Assembly: GCA_945903305.1 (NCBI GenBank)
Contig: CAMDOA010000015.1
Span: forward strand, 1 to 49,809
Source: Chitinophaga pinensis
Lineage (GTDB): Bacteria; Bacteroidota; Bacteroidia; Chitinophagales; UBA10324
Length of the DNA stretch: 49,809 bases
Reading direction: 5' to 3'
In this document: positions 17,194 through 26,447 of the stretch, piece by piece
Layout of the letters: the number at the start of each line of letters is the position of its first letter
How positions within the stretch are numbered: the stretch's first letter is position 1
Notes under the pieces: model-generated
Seen by the model: the letters and a program-made list of their open reading frames with translations, nothing else
The model's database searches: none
Told to the model about the DNA's origin: nothing
Made by a program: the position numbers and the translations under genes

Positions 17194-20013
17194 ATGAAAT
17201 CATTTTACTCAAAATCAATTTTTAATGCAATTATTATTTGCATTGCTTCATTAACCTTTTCGCAAAAAGGATTTGCTCAGATTACTGCAAACTTCAGTGT
17301 TGCGGGACCCAACATTGTTTGCCAGGGAAGTACGGTTGCATTTATTGATTCAAGTACCGGCAATCCTGTTTCGTGGCGGTGGTTTTTCCCCGGCGCATTA
17401 CCTGATTCTTCCAATCTGCAAAATCCAATGGTGCAATATTTTGCTCCGGGCATATGGGATGTAACATTAATTGTAACCGACGCAGGTGGAAATGCAGATA
17501 CAATGATAATGCCCGGTGCCATTACTGTTGATTTTATTATTCTGACTATGATGCCAACTAATCCGTTTTGTGGCAACAGCAATGGTTCCATTACTACAGC
17601 CATCAACGGCGGGTTTCCTCCATTCATTTATACATGGAGCAATGGTGCCACTACTCCAAATCTTACAAACCTTCCTCCTGGAAACTATAGTTTAACAGTG
17701 GTGGATGGAATGGGATGCATGACCACCCAAAGTATCTTTCTTCAAAACACCGGCAGCCTGGTAACCTTCGCCGAATCGCATATTGATGCCACTTGCGGAA
17801 ACAGTGATGGCAGTATAGATGTTGTTATGCAAGCCGGAAATCCACCCTATACTTTTTTATGGAGCAACGGAGCAACAACTGAAGACTTAACTAACCTCGC
17901 TGCAAATATTTATACTTTAACTATTACCGATGCGCTTAACTGTCCGGGTGGTGGACCAATAACCATTGCAAATATTAATGGTCCGGTAATATCGGCATCC
18001 TTATTAAATGCAACTTGCGGAAATGCAAATGGAAGCATTGATATGACAGCTACAGGTGGAGTTTCTCCATACACTTACATGTGGAGCAATGGTGCAACCA
18101 CTGAAGATTTATCGTCATTATTATTCGGAAATTATATTGTTACGGTTACGGATGTAAATTTTTGCATTGGAAACTTAAGTGTATTTGTTGCTGATTCAAA
18201 TGTGCTTTCGCTAACATCGGTCATGAGTAATCCTTCATGTGGTAATTCCGGAAATATTAATTTGACTTTAAGTGGCGGAACTCTTCCATACACTTATTCA
18301 TGGAACAATGGCTCTACTGATAGTGATTTAATAAATGTGCAGGCCGGAATTTATTTTGTTACGGTAACTGAAACCAGTGGCTGCTCATTGATACAATCTT
18401 ATAACTCTACTTTTTATTCGTATGTATATATCAGCAGCACCATTGCCAATTGCGGAAACAACGGAACCATGACTGCAACTATGTATAGCGGCAATGCACC
18501 TTTTAACTATTTGTGGAGCAATGGCGGAAACACACAAACCATTACAGGTCTTGCTCCTGGAAGTTATTCAGTTACTGTAACCGACAATGCCGGATGTGTA
18601 ACAACCGGACAATCATTTATGGCCTCATCGTGCAACAACATTATTGAAGGAACAGTTTTTAACGACCTCAATGCAAATTGCATTCAGGATTCAGGCGAAG
18701 TGGCTGTACAAGGGATTGTAATAACTGCAACTATTGGTTCAGGAAATTATTATGCCTACAGTAACAGCGATGGGTATTATCAAATCGCAACCAGTCAATC
18801 AGGTAGTTTTTCGCTTACTGCATCAAGCAGCGGACTTGTTTGCGGAAGTTTATTTGTCTGTACCGCAACCGGAATCGTTAATTTTCCTTCAGTGGGCGAT
18901 ACTGCTTCCAATAATAATTTTGGATTTGTTACAACAGGTGCAAATTTCGATTTGCGCTTACATCCAGGATGGAACAGTGCTAATCCGGGTTTCGATAAAC
19001 ATTACTGGATTTTGTATCACAATGCTGCTCCCATTGCTTTTACTGATACTGCTACCGTAGTATTTACTTACGATGCGAATCTTATTTACTTCGATAGTAT
19101 TGCGCCATTTCCGATTCATAATTTATCGGCACACACACTTACATGGGAAGTACCCAATGTTCCGAATCCAAGTTGGAACTGGCCCGATCGTTTGCATGCT
19201 TTCTTTCACACGCCCGCTTCACTTCCGATTGGAACTTTATTGCAAACCGAATATGATATTTATCCAACCAATGATGATTGCAACGCATCAAATAATCATC
19301 AGCAGTTTTCAGAAATACTTACCGGCTCTATGGATCCAAATTCAAAAGAAGTTTCTCCTGAAGGACCAATTACATTGCAGGATTCAGTGTTGACTTACAC
19401 CATCAATTTTCAAAACACGGGTAACGACACTACTAATTTTGTAATTTTAATAGATACACTTTCACAGTATCTTGATCCGACAACTGTTGTAAATATTGCT
19501 TCGAGTCATCCGTACGAATCTTTTGATATTTCAGGAACCGGAATTTTAAAATGGGTTTTTAATCCGATACTTTTAGTGGATAGTGCAACCAATGAACCGG
19601 AGAGCAAGGGATTTGTAAAATTCACCATTGAACAAAAACCAAACATAGCATGGAACACATTTATTGATAATACTGCTTTCATTTATTTCGATTACAATAC
19701 GCCCATACAAACTAATACAGCCACAAGTCATGTCTATGTTTGGGGAGCGGTAAATACTATTTCTGGTGAAAATATTTCTGTCTCTTCTTATCCAAATCCA
19801 TTTTCAGAATCAACAACAATTGTAGTGGATGGAATGAAGGGCGCATATGATTTCACAATCAACAATGTATTAGGAATGAAGATGAATGAATTGAAAAATA
19901 TAAATACTTCACAATTCAATTTCAATCGGAACGATTTACCTGCCGGAATTTATTTCTATTCCATTTCTGTTGAAGGAAAAAACAGAGCGAATGGAAAGTT
20001 GGTGATTGAGTGA
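17194..20013 (+). CDS. Large secreted PKD/SprB-repeat adhesin-like protein with T9SS sorting domain
   Basis: The protein is 939 residues, with a signal peptide ending near KGFAQ. A PKD domain lies at about 33-100 (SWRWFFPGALP core). Five SprB-type repeats follow at about 123-468, each beginning CGN and containing PYTYxWSNG and a closing YxVTVTD. Next is an SdrD-B-like/CNA-B-like segment beginning EGTVFNDLNANCIQDSGE near 485. Residues about 720-830 match a conserved DUF11-type beta-sandwich (DPNSKEVSPEG...TYTINFQNTGNDT). The C-terminus is a type A sorting domain (SYPNPFSES). SprB repeats are named after the mobile gliding adhesin of Flavobacterium johnsoniae, so a surface adhesion role is plausible, although this protein is far smaller than SprB. 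Its transcript ends at the hairpin at 20040. Confidence 0.87.
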   Translation: MKSFYSKSIFNAIIICIASLTFSQKGFAQITANFSVAGPNIVCQGSTVAFIDSSTGNPVSWRWFFPGALPDSSNLQNPMVQYFAPGIWDVTLIVTDAGGNADTMIMPGAITVDFIILTMMPTNPFCGNSNGSITTAINGGFPPFIYTWSNGATTPNLTNLPPGNYSLTVVDGMGCMTTQSIFLQNTGSLVTFAESHIDATCGNSDGSIDVVMQAGNPPYTFLWSNGATTEDLTNLAANIYTLTITDALNCPGGGPITIANINGPVISASLLNATCGNANGSIDMTATGGVSPYTYMWSNGATTEDLSSLLFGNYIVTVTDVNFCIGNLSVFVADSNVLSLTSVMSNPSCGNSGNINLTLSGGTLPYTYSWNNGSTDSDLINVQAGIYFVTVTETSGCSLIQSYNSTFYSYVYISSTIANCGNNGTMTATMYSGNAPFNYLWSNGGNTQTITGLAPGSYSVTVTDNAGCVTTGQSFMASSCNNIIEGTVFNDLNANCIQDSGEVAVQGIVITATIGSGNYYAYSNSDGYYQIATSQSGSFSLTASSSGLVCGSLFVCTATGIVNFPSVGDTASNNNFGFVTTGANFDLRLHPGWNSANPGFDKHYWILYHNAAPIAFTDTATVVFTYDANLIYFDSIAPFPIHNLSAHTLTWEVPNVPNPSWNWPDRLHAFFHTPASLPIGTLLQTEYDIYPTNDDCNASNNHQQFSEILTGSMDPNSKEVSPEGPITLQDSVLTYTINFQNTGNDTTNFVILIDTLSQYLDPTTVVNIASSHPYESFDISGTGILKWVFNPILLVDSATNEPESKGFVKFTIEQKPNIAWNTFIDNTAFIYFDYNTPIQTNTATSHVYVWGAVNTISGENISVSSYPNPFSESTTIVVDGMKGAYDFTINNVLGMKMNELKNINTSQFNFNRNDLPAGIYFYSISVEGKNRANGKLVIE
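17560..18597 (+). repeat. Five tandem SprB-type protein repeats
   Basis: Five degenerate repeats encode units of roughly 65-75 residues, each with a CGN start, an aromatic PY/PF-x-Y-x-W-x-NG core and a YxVTVTD-x-x-x-C end. The first three share the ATxDLTNL or ATTEDL wording closely; the fourth and fifth are more divergent. Confidence 0.8.
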
Positions 20014-20039
20014 AATAAATAATAAAGTATAAAATTTTC

Positions 20040-20082
20040 AATGGGTTGCTTCTTAATTGAAGTAGCCCATTTTTATTTTTTC
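20040..20082 (+). terminator. Intrinsic terminator after the PKD/SprB-repeat gene
   Basis: ATGGGTTGCTTC (20041-20052) pairs with GAAGTAGCCCAT (20059-20070) in a 12-bp stem with two G-U pairs and a 6-base loop TTAATT, followed by TTTTATTTTTT. The ATG at 20041 that would extend the next protein is the first base of this stem, which argues against using it as a start codon. Confidence 0.85.
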
Positions 20083-20127
20083 AATTACTCTTCATACAAA
20101 TTACATTCGCTCTTACAAACTCATTCA

Positions 20128-23100
20128 ATGAAAAAAATACTTTTTGCAATTTTCTTTTTATCGGCGTTCAATTCACTTGCTCAAATTCCATATGCTGCCC
20201 CGCAATTAAAAGGCAATGAGCCGGAATGGGTGCAGTTGCTGTTTCAACCTACAGCCGACCCCGGAATTGTTTCAGAAAAATTTAAAGCGTATTACAAAAC
20301 ACATATGTTCGAAAAAAATTATTACACCCAGTACTACAAGCACTGGATGATGCTTCACTCAAGTGATAACAATGGTTCGCAGTTTGGTTTACTGTTGGAT
20401 GATGCAAAATATAATCAGACTCAGTATTTAGAAAAAAGCAAACTAACGGCATTAGAAAAAGCTGCCAACTGGCAGTGCATTGGTCCGTTTGATTTTGATA
20501 AAGAAGCCGAAGGTAGAAGTTATGCTGCAGGTGCGGCGCATGTTTACACCACCGAACAATCTATTTCGAACACCGATATTTTATATGCAGGAACCGCCAA
20601 TGCCGGTGTATGGAAAAGTATTGATAAAGGAAACAACTGGGTGAACCTGACAAAAGATATGATGCTCGGTTCTGTAATCGCATTGGAGATTGACCGTACA
20701 AATCCCGACATCGTTTATTTCGGTGGTGCCGGAAAAGTTTATAAAACCATTGATGGTGGTGCAATATGGACTATCACAGGCGATGCAACATTTAATGCTG
20801 CTGCAAAAACTATCAGAGACATAGTTCAATCGCCGGTGAATGCTGATGAATTGTGGATGGCTGCCGATCAGGGATTTTATCATACAACGGATGGTGGTGC
20901 GAATTGGGTGTTGCAGTATTCAAGTGCGTGGAAGGAAATTGAAATTCATCCAACCAATTCGCAAATCATGTATGCGATAAAACTAAACGGAGTGAAAACA
21001 GAATTTTATAAATCGTATGATGGCGGACAAAATTTTGTAAATATTATTAATGGTTATCCAACTGCTGCTGCACCTGATGAACAAAAGCGAACTGAAATTG
21101 CAGTTACTCCTGCTGCACCGAATATTGTTTATGCACTGGCAACCGGAGAAGCCGATGGCGGAACCGGTTTGTATGGAATTTATGTGAGTCATGACGCCGG
21201 TGAGAGTTGGTCGTTTCAATGTTGTGGCACAGGGCCCGGTGGGTTGCCCGATACAAGTACCAATAAAAATTTATGCGGATGGGATGATCATGGTGGTGAT
21301 GATGGCGGGCAATGGTATTATGATTTGGCATTGGAAGTTTCTCCGTTCGATTCGAACGAAGTGCATGTGGGTGCAGTGAATCACTGGATCAGTTATGATG
21401 GTGGTTCCACTTGGTTTTGCCCATCGAAGTGGAGTCATTCCGGAAAAGTAAATTATGTGCATGCCGATATTCACGACATTCATTTTTATGGTAACGATTG
21501 GTGGATCAGTTGCGATGGTGGAATTTTTTATTCGCAATCACTCGGCGATACTTTCAATCGAAAACAATTCGGAATTGCCGGAACAGATTTCTGGGGCTTC
21601 GGAATGGGCGAATGGGAAGGCAACGAAGTAATGGTTGGCGGCACTTATCACAACGGAACATTGCTTCGAGATTTTAATACCTACACCAATGGCTGGCTCA
21701 GCACCATGGGTGGCGATAATGTTTTAGGTGCAGTGAATTACGGTGACTCACGCATTATTTTTTCTGATTACGGAAGGCATAAAATTCCAGGTGACCGCAC
21801 CGTTAATTTATCAAATCTCGGAACTTCATTGATTCCGAATAATTCATACATAGTGGGTGAAGCAAGCGAGTTCGAATTTCATCCCAATCTTTTTAATACC
21901 ATTTATATTGGTAAAGATTCCTCTATCTGGAAATCAGATGATCAGGGAACCACTTATTCGTTGCTCTATAATTTTGGTGATGGAATAATAACATCCATTG
22001 AAGTTTCACCAACCAATCCATCAGTTATTTATGCTTGTTATTACCTGAGTTACAGCGGGGCTAAAAAATTATTTCGAACTGCAAATGCCGGTCAATCGTG
22101 GATGGATGTAACACCTGCAGCATCTGTATTTAACAATATTTCGTTGGGAGTTCCTTTTGATATTGCTGTAAGCAGTACCAACGAAAACGAATTATTCCTG
22201 GTGCGTGTTCAACAGAGTTCGCAACAAAGTAATTTGAATGGTTATAAAGTTTTTAAAACCACCGATGGCGGAACCAACTGGACAAACATTACCACACCCA
22301 TGCTGGATGGCGAATATCCCACCTGCATTGAACACCAACGCGGAACTGATGGTGGAGTTTATATCGGAACACGCAGAGCTGTTTATTACAGAAACAATTC
22401 GATGACCGATTGGGAACTTTACAACAGCGGATTGCCGGCAAGTATTGGTAGCACACAAGTGTTAATTGATTATAAAGAAGGAAAAGTAATTAATGCAACC
22501 GACCGCAGTGTTTGGGAATCTCCTGTTTACGAACCATCTATTCCGCAAGCAATAATTTCTGCTGATAAAAATGTAAGTCATTGCACACGCGACACCATTT
22601 ATTTTCATGACCATTCAAATTTATTAAATCAAAGTACAACTTCAACATGGAGTTTTCCGGGAGGAAATCCATCTTCATCCACACTTCGGAATCCGAAAGT
22701 GCTTTATGCAGCGCCTGGCCTTTATTCTGTTACTTTAACAGCTGCTAACTCAGTTGGCACTTCAACACAAACACTTACAAATTTTATTACTGTTTATAAT
22801 GAATGTTTTGCCGATACTGTTCCCGGAAATTGTTTATCACTTAACGGAACAAGTGCTGATGCCATTGGCCCGAACCTGAATTTGAATTCAAATACTGTAA
22901 CCATGACAGCCTGGATAAAACCGAATGGAGCGCAGGGCGATTGGAGCGGAATTATTTTTTCCCGTGGTGGTAATACCACTTCCGGAATCAGTATGAAGGA
23001 TGACAATGAAATAAGAATGCATTGGGATGGAACTGAGTGGGGATGGTCGTCAGGATTGTATGCGCCAATTGATGAATGGTCGTATGTTGCATTGGTCGTT

Positions 23101-24165
23101 ACACCAGATTCAGCTACCATTTATGTAAATGGAATTACTGCAACAAATATCGGATCAATGCCTGCTGAAGAATTTGATTGCCCACTAACAATTGGATTAG
23201 ATAATTGTTGCGACCGTTTTTTCAATGGCTTGATTGATGAAGTGTGTATTTACAATCGTTCGCTTTCGAAAAATGAAATTCGTGATTTAATGCACCTCAC
23301 AAAAAAACCGTTGAGCGATACATCGTTGGTTCGGTATTATCAGTTTGATGAAAGCAGTGGGCCGATTCTCGATAAAGTAAAAGTGGGTCATGCCAATTTA
23401 AATGGCGGTGCATCGCGTGTTATTTCTTCCGGACCGTTTGGTGGTGGAAATAGTTTCCGTAAAAATATTTCTGTTTCAGGAAATCATGATTTTATAAATA
23501 CAGGTTTTATTGCTGATTGGACCAGTGGTGCAACTCTTCCAAACGGCGAAGTGGTAGTTACCAGAATTAACTTACATCCCGATGAAACTCCGGCGCAAAA
23601 CTGGAATGCACGCAGTTACTGGATATTGGATAATTATGGAGCGAATGAATTTTTTGATTTGCCGCAGCAAATCGCATTTGATAAAATCGGAACAGTGAGC
23701 GCAGCAGACCAACAAAATCCAAATCGTTTTAAAATTTATTTGCGCCATCACAATGCTGATGGAAACACATGGGGAACTCAGAACGACAGTGCCAATCAAT
23801 GCACAACAGGTACTGATGGTTCAGTACAATTTGCAAACATCGGTTCATTTGTTTCTTCATCGCAGTTCGATATTATTAATTCATCCATCGTAGTAATCGG
23901 AACACAGGAAATTCTTTCTGAGAATTATGAAATGAATGCAACCATATTCCCTTCTCCGATACTCAACACCGATAAACTTTTTGTAAAAACAATTTGCACG
24001 AGTGAATGCCGGATTGAATTGTTTTCTTCCATTGGACAAAAAGTATCCGACCAGAAATTCACAAAGGAAACTTCTGTATCATTAAAAGGATTACCGGCTG
24101 GAATTTATCACTACACTTTTTATTCTTCTGACTATGAACAGAATGGTGAGATTGTAGTTCAGTAA
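20128..24165 (+). CDS. Giant secreted Asp-box (sortilin/sialidase-like) propeller protein with PKD and LamG domains and T9SS-type C-terminus
   Basis: This 1345-residue protein starts at the ATG at 20128, which gives a good signal peptide (cleavage near NSLAQ); the ATG at 20041 is in a terminator. From about 120 to 800 it carries at least seven Asp-box-like motifs (for example TIDGGAIW, TTDGGANW, SYDGGSTW and TTDGGTNW), the pattern of sortilin/VPS10 and sialidase beta-propellers. A PKD domain sits near 835-890 (WSFPGGNP), a LamG domain near 900-1055, and a further beta domain follows. A type A-like sorting domain is at about 1270-1345 (IFPSP..., LPAGIYHY). Some propellers of this type hydrolyse glycans, but no FRIP motif or catalytic nucleophile was seen, so binding or structural roles are equally possible. 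Confidence 0.85.
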   Translation: MKKILFAIFFLSAFNSLAQIPYAAPQLKGNEPEWVQLLFQPTADPGIVSEKFKAYYKTHMFEKNYYTQYYKHWMMLHSSDNNGSQFGLLLDDAKYNQTQYLEKSKLTALEKAANWQCIGPFDFDKEAEGRSYAAGAAHVYTTEQSISNTDILYAGTANAGVWKSIDKGNNWVNLTKDMMLGSVIALEIDRTNPDIVYFGGAGKVYKTIDGGAIWTITGDATFNAAAKTIRDIVQSPVNADELWMAADQGFYHTTDGGANWVLQYSSAWKEIEIHPTNSQIMYAIKLNGVKTEFYKSYDGGQNFVNIINGYPTAAAPDEQKRTEIAVTPAAPNIVYALATGEADGGTGLYGIYVSHDAGESWSFQCCGTGPGGLPDTSTNKNLCGWDDHGGDDGGQWYYDLALEVSPFDSNEVHVGAVNHWISYDGGSTWFCPSKWSHSGKVNYVHADIHDIHFYGNDWWISCDGGIFYSQSLGDTFNRKQFGIAGTDFWGFGMGEWEGNEVMVGGTYHNGTLLRDFNTYTNGWLSTMGGDNVLGAVNYGDSRIIFSDYGRHKIPGDRTVNLSNLGTSLIPNNSYIVGEASEFEFHPNLFNTIYIGKDSSIWKSDDQGTTYSLLYNFGDGIITSIEVSPTNPSVIYACYYLSYSGAKKLFRTANAGQSWMDVTPAASVFNNISLGVPFDIAVSSTNENELFLVRVQQSSQQSNLNGYKVFKTTDGGTNWTNITTPMLDGEYPTCIEHQRGTDGGVYIGTRRAVYYRNNSMTDWELYNSGLPASIGSTQVLIDYKEGKVINATDRSVWESPVYEPSIPQAIISADKNVSHCTRDTIYFHDHSNLLNQSTTSTWSFPGGNPSSSTLRNPKVLYAAPGLYSVTLTAANSVGTSTQTLTNFITVYNECFADTVPGNCLSLNGTSADAIGPNLNLNSNTVTMTAWIKPNGAQGDWSGIIFSRGGNTTSGISMKDDNEIRMHWDGTEWGWSSGLYAPIDEWSYVALVVTPDSATIYVNGITATNIGSMPAEEFDCPLTIGLDNCCDRFFNGLIDEVCIYNRSLSKNEIRDLMHLTKKPLSDTSLVRYYQFDESSGPILDKVKVGHANLNGGASRVISSGPFGGGNSFRKNISVSGNHDFINTGFIADWTSGATLPNGEVVVTRINLHPDETPAQNWNARSYWILDNYGANEFFDLPQQIAFDKIGTVSAADQQNPNRFKIYLRHHNADGNTWGTQNDSANQCTTGTDGSVQFANIGSFVSSSQFDIINSSIVVIGTQEILSENYEMNATIFPSPILNTDKLFVKTICTSECRIELFSSIGQKVSDQKFTKETSVSLKGLPAGIYHYTFYSSDYEQNGEIVVQ

Positions 24166-24185
24166 AATATTTTTCTTCAGCACAA

Positions 24186-24220
24186 AGATGCCATCCCTTC
24201 ATGGGATGGCATCTGTTTTT
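24186..24220 (+). terminator. Intrinsic terminator after the Asp-box protein gene
   Basis: GATGCCATCCC (24187-24197) and GGGATGGCATC (24203-24213) form a perfect 11-bp stem (12 bp counting the flanking A-T pair) around the loop TTCAT, followed by TGTTTTT. It lies 21 bases past the stop at 24165. Confidence 0.88.
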
Positions 24221-24251
24221 GGTAATCGTTACAACCTCAAAAAACTCCTCC

Positions 24252-24307
24252 CCAACCGAGTCTCTCTGTGTAGTGCCTTGCGTATTGCGAGGACGCGGTG
24301 GTTTTTT
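24252..24307 (+). other. Structured T-tailed intergenic element (possible small RNA end or second terminator)
   Basis: CCAACCGAGTC (24252-24262) pairs with GACGCGGTGG (24292-24301), with one bulged A and one A-G mismatch. It encloses a second hairpin, CTTGC/GCGAG with loop GTATT (24277-24291), which stacks directly on the outer stem, and it is followed by six Ts (24302-24307). It is more GC-rich than its surroundings. The minus strand reads through the segment in two open frames with repetitive Arg/Pro-rich translations, which look non-genic. It lies between the terminator at 24186 and the nuoL start at 24460. Confidence 0.5.
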
Positions 24308-24459
24308 ACGCTTGACCAATAAAAAAATCCTTGTCGCGCATGGCTCAAATTAATGGCTTGTAAAGAAAGGGCTTAGATTAGAAATTTCTATTAAAAAATA
24401 TTCTGTATGAACAAAGAAACTTCTCATTAATATATTTAGCGCCGAAATAGAATCGAAAA

Positions 24460-26391
24460 ATGTTGCATGCATCCACGCTCTTATTAATTCCACTTCTTCC
24501 GCTGTTGTCGTTTTTGTTCATTACATTCTTCGGAAAGAAATACCTGCCACAGGCATCCGGAATTATTTCGGTTTTCATATTGGGAGTGTCCACTTTGCTC
24601 TCGTTGCTCGTTGCTTACCATTATTTTTTTGTAGTGGGAATGACGAATGGAATTTACGAAACTATTATTCCATTAAAGATGGAGTGGTTGCAATTTTATC
24701 CCGGCGTTAGTATTGATATGGGAATTATTATCGATTCGATTAGTGTGATGATGTTAGTGGTTGTCGCATTCATTTCATTGATGGTGCACATTTACAGTTT
24801 GGGATATATGAAGGGCGAAGAACGGTTTGCTGTGTATTATTCGTTTCTCGATTTATTTACTTTTTCTATGCTCGGATTGGTGGTTGCAACCAATCTTTTC
24901 CAACTCTATTTTTTCTGGGAACTGGTGGGTGTTTCGTCGTACTTACTTATCGGATACTATTTTACAAAACCATCAGCAGTGGCAGCGGCAAAAAAAGCAT
25001 TCATCGTTACCCGGTTTGCCGATTTAGGATTTCTTATTGGCATTCTCCTACTCTCGTTTCATGCGGGCACGCTTGATATTCAAACACTCATTGCGCGGCT
25101 CACAACAAGTGATAGCTCGTTTTATACATCAGCCGCCATCACCGGATTCTTAGGAGTGAGCTCCCTTACCTGGGGGTTGGCTTTAATTTTTATTGGCGGT
25201 GCCGGAAAGTCGGCCATGTTTCCATTGCACATCTGGTTACCCGATGCCATGGAAGGACCCACGCCGGTTTCGGCTCTCATTCATGCGGCCACCATGGTTG
25301 TGGCGGGTGTTTATTTAGTTGCGCGGTTGTTTCCCATCTATGCTATCTCTTCACCGCATCTTTTAGAAATCATTGGATACATCGGCATTATTTCATCGGC
25401 TCTTGCTGCAATTATCGCATGCACACAAACTGATATTAAGCGCGTGCTTGCATATTCTACTATTTCGCAAATCGGATACATGCTTGCTTCGCTTGGTGTT
25501 TCGCAATATGGTGGTGTACAGGGTGCGGGTTTTAGTGCTTCTATGTTTCATTTGTTTACGCATGCATTTTTTAAAGCGCTTTTGTTTTTATGCGCCGGTT
25601 CTGTCATTCATTATGTACATAGTAACGAAGTGAAAGACATGGGCGGACTGCGAAAGAAAATGCCCATCACACATTTTTGTTTTCTGCTGGCATGTTTAGC
25701 TATTGCGGGTATTCCTCCGTTGAGTGGTTTCTTCAGCAAGGAAGAAATTCTGGCGGCTGCTTTTGCACACAATCAAACTATTTTTTATATCGCGTGGCTC
25801 ACAGCAGGTCTTACTTCGTTCTACATGTTCCGGTTATACTATTTAACTTTTTGGAATAAAGAATATGCACCGGCTAACCACAATCATCACAACGAAGGTT
25901 CGTGGAATATGAAATTGCCGTTGCTTATTTTAATGCTTGGTGCAGTAGTTGCCGGGTTTGTTCCATTTCATCATTTAATTACGAGCGACGGGCAACCATT
26001 TGAAATACATTTTCATTTGAACATTACTTTAATGGCAATTGGATTATCATTAATTGCAATTATACTCGCCACCGTTTTTTACCGAAAGCAAAATTCAATT
26101 CCTGATAGTATTACCCGCCATTTTTCTCAATTGTATCAATGGGCTTATCATAAATTTTATTTTGATGAATTGTATCAATTTGTTTCTCAACGAATTTTGT
26201 TCAATTTAGTTGGCGCTTTCTCATCGTGGTTTGATAAAAACATAGTGAATGGTGCAGTGAATACTACCGCATTTATTACCGAAGCATTTTCTGAAACTAT
26301 CAAGCCGGTTCAATCGGGCAAAGTGCAGGGGTATGCGCTCGCATTTTTGTTCGGAATATTGGGATTGATTGTGATTTTATTTTTCTTTTAG
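24460..26391 (+). CDS. nuoL: NADH-quinone oxidoreductase subunit L (complex I antiporter-like subunit)
   Basis: A 643-residue membrane protein with about 16 helices. It is the distal proton-pumping subunit of NADH dehydrogenase I, homologous to Mrp antiporter subunits. Functional residues are visible: Glu154 in FFWELVGVSSYLLIG, Lys250 in GGAGKSAMFPLHIWLPDAMEGPTPVSALIHAA, and the later FFKALLFLCAGSVIHY helix. The C-terminal lateral helix and last transmembrane helix are present (FYFDELYQFVSQ, then VQGYALAFLFGILGL), which distinguishes a true NuoL from NuoM/NuoN. The other nuo genes are not in the window: its neighbours are an unrelated propeller protein and a convergent peptidase. A TATATTTA at 24431-24438 is a 7-of-8 match to the -7 consensus. 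Confidence 0.93.
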   Translation: MLHASTLLLIPLLPLLSFLFITFFGKKYLPQASGIISVFILGVSTLLSLLVAYHYFFVVGMTNGIYETIIPLKMEWLQFYPGVSIDMGIIIDSISVMMLVVVAFISLMVHIYSLGYMKGEERFAVYYSFLDLFTFSMLGLVVATNLFQLYFFWELVGVSSYLLIGYYFTKPSAVAAAKKAFIVTRFADLGFLIGILLLSFHAGTLDIQTLIARLTTSDSSFYTSAAITGFLGVSSLTWGLALIFIGGAGKSAMFPLHIWLPDAMEGPTPVSALIHAATMVVAGVYLVARLFPIYAISSPHLLEIIGYIGIISSALAAIIACTQTDIKRVLAYSTISQIGYMLASLGVSQYGGVQGAGFSASMFHLFTHAFFKALLFLCAGSVIHYVHSNEVKDMGGLRKKMPITHFCFLLACLAIAGIPPLSGFFSKEEILAAAFAHNQTIFYIAWLTAGLTSFYMFRLYYLTFWNKEYAPANHNHHNEGSWNMKLPLLILMLGAVVAGFVPFHHLITSDGQPFEIHFHLNITLMAIGLSLIAIILATVFYRKQNSIPDSITRHFSQLYQWAYHKFYFDELYQFVSQRILFNLVGAFSSWFDKNIVNGAVNTTAFITEAFSETIKPVQSGKVQGYALAFLFGILGLIVILFFF

Positions 26392-26447
26392 AAATCTCAA
26401 TTCAAATTTCAGTAAATTATATTTTGTTGAACATCCGAAATTAAAAT

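Noticed and set aside
20041-20127. ATG at 20041 as the start of the Asp-box protein
   Set aside because: It is the first base of an intrinsic terminator stem, and the 29-residue extension lacks a signal peptide. The ATG at 20128 gives a clear signal peptide.
24059-24319. Minus-strand 86-codon frame across the Asp-box gene end and the structured element
   Set aside because: It spans a terminator stem and reads through repeat-like DNA; composition is Arg/Lys/Pro-rich and not gene-like.
24460-26391. Treating the antiporter as DabB/Mrp rather than NuoL
   Set aside because: The terminal lateral helix and final transmembrane helix match NuoL, and no DabA (DUF2309) or Mrp partner is adjacent.
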